NCBI GenBank assembly: GCA_030067055.1
Contig: JASJAL010000119.1
Location: 1 to 8,509 of the forward strand
Reading direction: 5' to 3'
DNA length: 8,509 nt
Source of the DNA: Kiloniellales bacterium
GTDB taxonomy: Bacteria; Pseudomonadota; Alphaproteobacteria; Kiloniellales; JAKSBE01
Shown: positions 6,565-8,509 of the stretch, piece by piece
Position numbering within the stretch: the first letter of the stretch is position 1
Layout of the letters: each line of letters begins with the position of its first letter
Made by a program: the position numbers and the translations under genes
Notes under the pieces: model-generated
Told to the model about the DNA's origin: nothing
Database searches by the model: none
Seen by the model: the letters and a program-made list of their open reading frames with translations, nothing else

Positions 6565-8142
6565 ATGCCCAAGGTCCTGATTTCCGACAAGATGAGCCCC
6601 CTGGCCGAGGAGATCCTCAAGTCCCGCGGCATCGAGGTCGAGGTGGCGACCGGCCTGCCACCCGAAGACCTCGTCAAGAAGATCGATAGCTACGATGGCT
6701 TGATCGTGCGCTCGTCGACCAAGGTCACCGGCGAAGTATTGGATGCGGCCGACCAGCTCAAAGCGGTCGGCCGTGCCGGCATCGGGGTTGACAACATCGA
6801 CGTGCAGGGCGCGACCCAGCACGGGGTCGTGGTCATGAACACGCCCTCGGGCAACGCGATCACCACCGCCGAGCACGCGATCGCGCTGCTCTTCGCCCTG
6901 GCGCGTCAGATCCCTCCGGCCGACCGCTCGACCCAGGCCGGCAAGTGGGAGAAGTCCCGCTTCATGGGCGTCGAGGTCACCGGCAAGACCCTGGGCATCG
7001 TCGGCTGCGGCAACATCGGCGCGATCGTCGCCGAGCGGGCCCAGGGTCTGAAGATGCGGGTCATCTCTTACGATCCCTTTCTTTCGCCCGACCGGGCCCT
7101 CGATCTCGGAGTCGAAAAAGTCGAGCTGGACGAGCTGCTGGCCCGCGCGGATTTCATCTCGCTCCACGTTCCGCGCACCGAGCAGACCGCCGGCATGATC
7201 GATGCCGAGGCCCTGAAGAAGACCAAGCCGGGCGTGCGCATCATCAACTGCGCCCGTGGCGGCTTGGTGGTCGAGGAGGACCTGCGTGCGGCGATCGAAA
7301 GCGGCCAGGTCGCCGGCGCCGCCTTCGACGTCTTCTCAGAGGAGCCGGCACGGGACAACGTGCTCTTCGGCCTGGACCAGGTGATCTGCACCCCGCACCT
7401 CGGCGCCTCGACAACCGAGGCTCAGGAGAAGGTCGCGGTCCAGATCGCCGAGCAGATGGCCGACTACCTGCTGACCGGTGCCGTGACCAATGCGCTCAAC
7501 ATGCCCTCGCTCAGCGCCGAGGACGCGGCCCGTCTGGCACCTTACATGACCCTGGCCGAACAGCTCGGCTCCTTTGCCGGGCAGTTGACCCGCAGCGGTC
7601 TCAAGAAGGTCCGGATCGAGTACGAGGGCCACGTCGCCGAGCTGAACTGCCGGCCGCTGACCCAGGCCGCCCTGACCGGCCTGCTGAGCCCGATCCTGGA
7701 CACGGTCAACATGGTCAACGCGCCGGTCCTGGCGCGCGAGCGCGACATTGCGGTCACGGAGGTTAAGCATGATCGGGATTCCGACTACCAGACCCTGATC
7801 CGACTGTCGGTGACCACCGAACGGGGTCCCCGGTCGGTTGCCGGGACACTGTTCGGCGGCTCCAAGCCCCGGATCGTCGACGTCAAGGGAATCGCGGTCG
7901 AGGCCGAGCTGGGCCAGCATATGCTCTACATCAGCAACGAGGACCGGCCCGGCCTGATCGGCGGCCTGGGCAGCATACTGGGCGATGCCAAGGTCAACAT
8001 CGCGACCTTCCACCTGGGCCGCGCCGAAGCGGGTGGCGACGCCATCGCTCTGGTCCATGTCGACGAGCCGATCGCCGAGGAGGTTTTGGCGCGAATTACG
8101 GCTCTGCCGCAGATCAAGCAGGTGGTGCTGCTGCACTTCTAG
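6565..8142 (+). CDS. serA: D-3-phosphoglycerate dehydrogenase
   Basis: The 525-residue enzyme oxidises 3-phosphoglycerate to 3-phosphohydroxypyruvate with NAD+, the committed step of serine synthesis in the cytoplasm. The split substrate-binding domain covers about 1-98 and 285-315. The nucleotide-binding domain has IVGCGNIG (about 145-152) and the probable NAD-ribose Asp170. Likely catalytic residues are Arg231 (NCARGG), Glu260 (FSEEP) and His278 (TPHLGAST). An intervening allosteric domain (about 320-450) and a C-terminal ACT domain (about 453-525, HMLYISNEDRPGLIGGLGSI) make it the long, M. tuberculosis-like type. The ACT domain commonly mediates serine feedback, but sensitivity here is not shown. 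GAGGA at 6553-6557, overlapping the serC stop, precedes the ATG by seven bases. Confidence 0.97.
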   Translation: MPKVLISDKMSPLAEEILKSRGIEVEVATGLPPEDLVKKIDSYDGLIVRSSTKVTGEVLDAADQLKAVGRAGIGVDNIDVQGATQHGVVVMNTPSGNAITTAEHAIALLFALARQIPPADRSTQAGKWEKSRFMGVEVTGKTLGIVGCGNIGAIVAERAQGLKMRVISYDPFLSPDRALDLGVEKVELDELLARADFISLHVPRTEQTAGMIDAEALKKTKPGVRIINCARGGLVVEEDLRAAIESGQVAGAAFDVFSEEPARDNVLFGLDQVICTPHLGASTTEAQEKVAVQIAEQMADYLLTGAVTNALNMPSLSAEDAARLAPYMTLAEQLGSFAGQLTRSGLKKVRIEYEGHVAELNCRPLTQAALTGLLSPILDTVNMVNAPVLARERDIAVTEVKHDRDSDYQTLIRLSVTTERGPRSVAGTLFGGSKPRIVDVKGIAVEAELGQHMLYISNEDRPGLIGGLGSILGDAKVNIATFHLGRAEAGGDAIALVHVDEPIAEEVLARITALPQIKQVVLLHF

Positions 8143-8200
8143 GGCGTTATCCGATCAGATGGAATCGCTTCGCGATCCAGCTGGCCGGATGTAGCGCCCT
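8141..8200. repeat. Palindromic element, copy 1 (REP-like hairpin directly after serA)
   Basis: This 60-bp imperfect palindrome begins inside the serA stop codon. Paired segments from the outside inward are AGGGCG/CGCCCT (8141-8146, 8195-8200), ATCCG/CGGAT (8149-8153, 8186-8190), CAG/CTG (8156-8158, 8181-8183), GG/CC, and ATCGC/GCGAT (8164-8168, 8172-8176) around a TTC loop. There is no T-run after it, so it does not look like a standard intrinsic terminator. A diverged inverted copy follows at 8214-8265. Confidence 0.75.
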
Positions 8201-8213
8201 TCCCTTGAGGGTA

Positions 8214-8265
8214 TAGCGCACTACTCCCGGCCAGACGCGAACGCGTCTGATCGGGAAGTGCGCTA
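8214..8265. repeat. Palindromic element, copy 2, inverted relative to copy 1
   Basis: Stem segments are TAGCGCACT/AGTGCGCTA (8214-8222, 8257-8265), TCCCG/CGGGA (8225-8229, 8252-8256) and AGACGC/GCGTCT (8233-8238, 8243-8248) around a GAAC loop. Its right arm TCTGATCGG (8246-8254) is the exact complement of CCGATCAGA in copy 1 (8151-8159). Its left arm CCGGCCAG (8227-8234) is the exact complement of CTGGCCGG (8181-8188). Over 20 bp the facing arms agree at 16 positions. The copies therefore derive from one element and lie in inverted orientation, 13 bp apart. No T-run follows. Confidence 0.75.
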
Positions 8266-8304
8266 GGTGCGAGCATTGCAACGCGTGTTTTGGGGCGAGG
8301 AGGC

Positions 8305-8333
8305 TTGACCCTGCCCTGGCCGGCGGTTACGGC
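8305..8333 (+). promoter_or_regulatory. Weak candidate promoter for hisZ
   Basis: TTGACC (8305-8310) has a good -35 form, but at 17 bp the -10 position reads TACGGC (8328-8333), a poor match. The rest of 8266-8369 shows no coding potential and no other clear signal. hisZ may instead be read from the serC promoter through the two palindromes. Confidence 0.25.
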
Positions 8334-8369
8334 TCGCGGCGGAGAAATTGAGGGCGCCGGACAGGCGAG

Positions 8370-8509
8370 ATGGAAAGCCAAGACAACAAGGCCTTGCTGC
8401 CGGCCGGTCTTCAGGACCTGCTGCCACCGGAAGCCGCCCGCGAGGCGGCGACCGGCGAGGCTTTGCTCGCCTGCCTTGCCGCCCAGGGCTACGAGCGGGT
8501 CAAGCCGCC
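8370..8509 (+). CDS. hisZ: ATP phosphoribosyltransferase regulatory subunit, 5' part (cut by window edge)
   Basis: The first 46 codons are present. The N-terminal pattern, ALLPAGLQDLLPPEAA followed by LLACLAAQGYERVKP, matches HisZ, a catalytically dead relative of histidyl-tRNA synthetase. HisZ joins short-form HisG to form the enzyme for the first step of histidine synthesis, where it activates and gives feedback control. Histidyl-tRNA synthetase itself is the main alternative, but its N-terminus usually has a G-x-x-D motif in a different setting, and the serA-hisZ order is common in alphaproteobacteria. An in-frame stop at 8349-8351 limits the start region, and only weak purine-rich GGCGAG lies before the ATG. 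Confidence 0.85.
   Translation, partial: MESQDNKALLPAGLQDLLPPEAAREAATGEALLACLAAQGYERVKP

Noticed and set aside
5433..6677. Minus-strand open frame of 414 codons
   Set aside because: It is antisense to serC and the start of serA and shows no recognisable protein features.
7336..8136. Minus-strand open frame of 266 codons
   Set aside because: It is antisense to the serA 3' half, with composition typical of antisense frames in GC-rich DNA.
8141..8265. Rho-independent terminators
   Set aside because: The hairpins are strong, but neither is followed by a run of T, and both show the shared-arm structure of a repeated palindrome instead.
8139..8381. Minus-strand 80-codon open frame across the serA-hisZ gap
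   Set aside because: It runs through both palindromic elements, has no ribosome binding site that I can see and no family resemblance.

Overview
The window looks like chromosomal DNA from a high-GC alphaproteobacterium, probably Rhodospirillales-like. The pointers are the overall base composition, the order serC-serA followed by hisZ, a SerC of the longer alphaproteobacterial type, a MocR regulator divergent from a DUF1127 gene, and a structured leader at serC resembling the alphaproteobacterial serC RNA motif. No mobile element, tRNA, rRNA or CRISPR array was seen. The genus-level placement is inference.

Left part (1-3420). A MocR-type regulator (GntR-like winged helix plus aminotransferase-fold domain) runs leftward off the window edge. 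It shares a 94-bp intergenic region with a rightward cluster: a DUF1127 small protein, an EamA/DMT-type exporter, a PhzF-family isomerase, and a GNAT acetyltransferase broken by one frameshift and two nonsense codons. The genes overlap each other and form one apparent operon. The shared intergenic region holds two different direct repeats, each with a 20-bp period, which are good candidates for MocR operators. The module looks like an amino-acid-related transport and modification unit controlled by a PLP-responsive regulator. Its substrate is unknown.

Middle part (3418-5381). A leftward SLC13/DASS-type permease with two central RCK_C (TrkA_C) domains converges on the dead acetyltransferase. 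The two stop codons lie inside one 10-bp palindrome. The permease is divergent from serC. The serC side of the divergent region has a recognisable promoter and a short leader with two mutually exclusive hairpins, the second one engaging the serC ribosome binding site.

Right part (5382-8509). serC and serA lie 10 bp apart and encode two of the three steps of phosphorylated serine synthesis (SerA oxidises 3-phosphoglycerate, SerC transaminates the product). A 227-bp gap then leads to hisZ, cut by the right edge. That gap starts with two diverged copies of one palindromic element in inverted orientation, resembling a REP/BIME pair, with compensatory stem changes between copies.

The most interesting items are the inverted palindrome pair after serA, the serC leader switch, the paired 20-bp-period repeats at the MocR promoter, and the decayed acetyltransferase at the end of the MocR-linked operon. 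I found no clear evidence of an entirely new multi-gene system.
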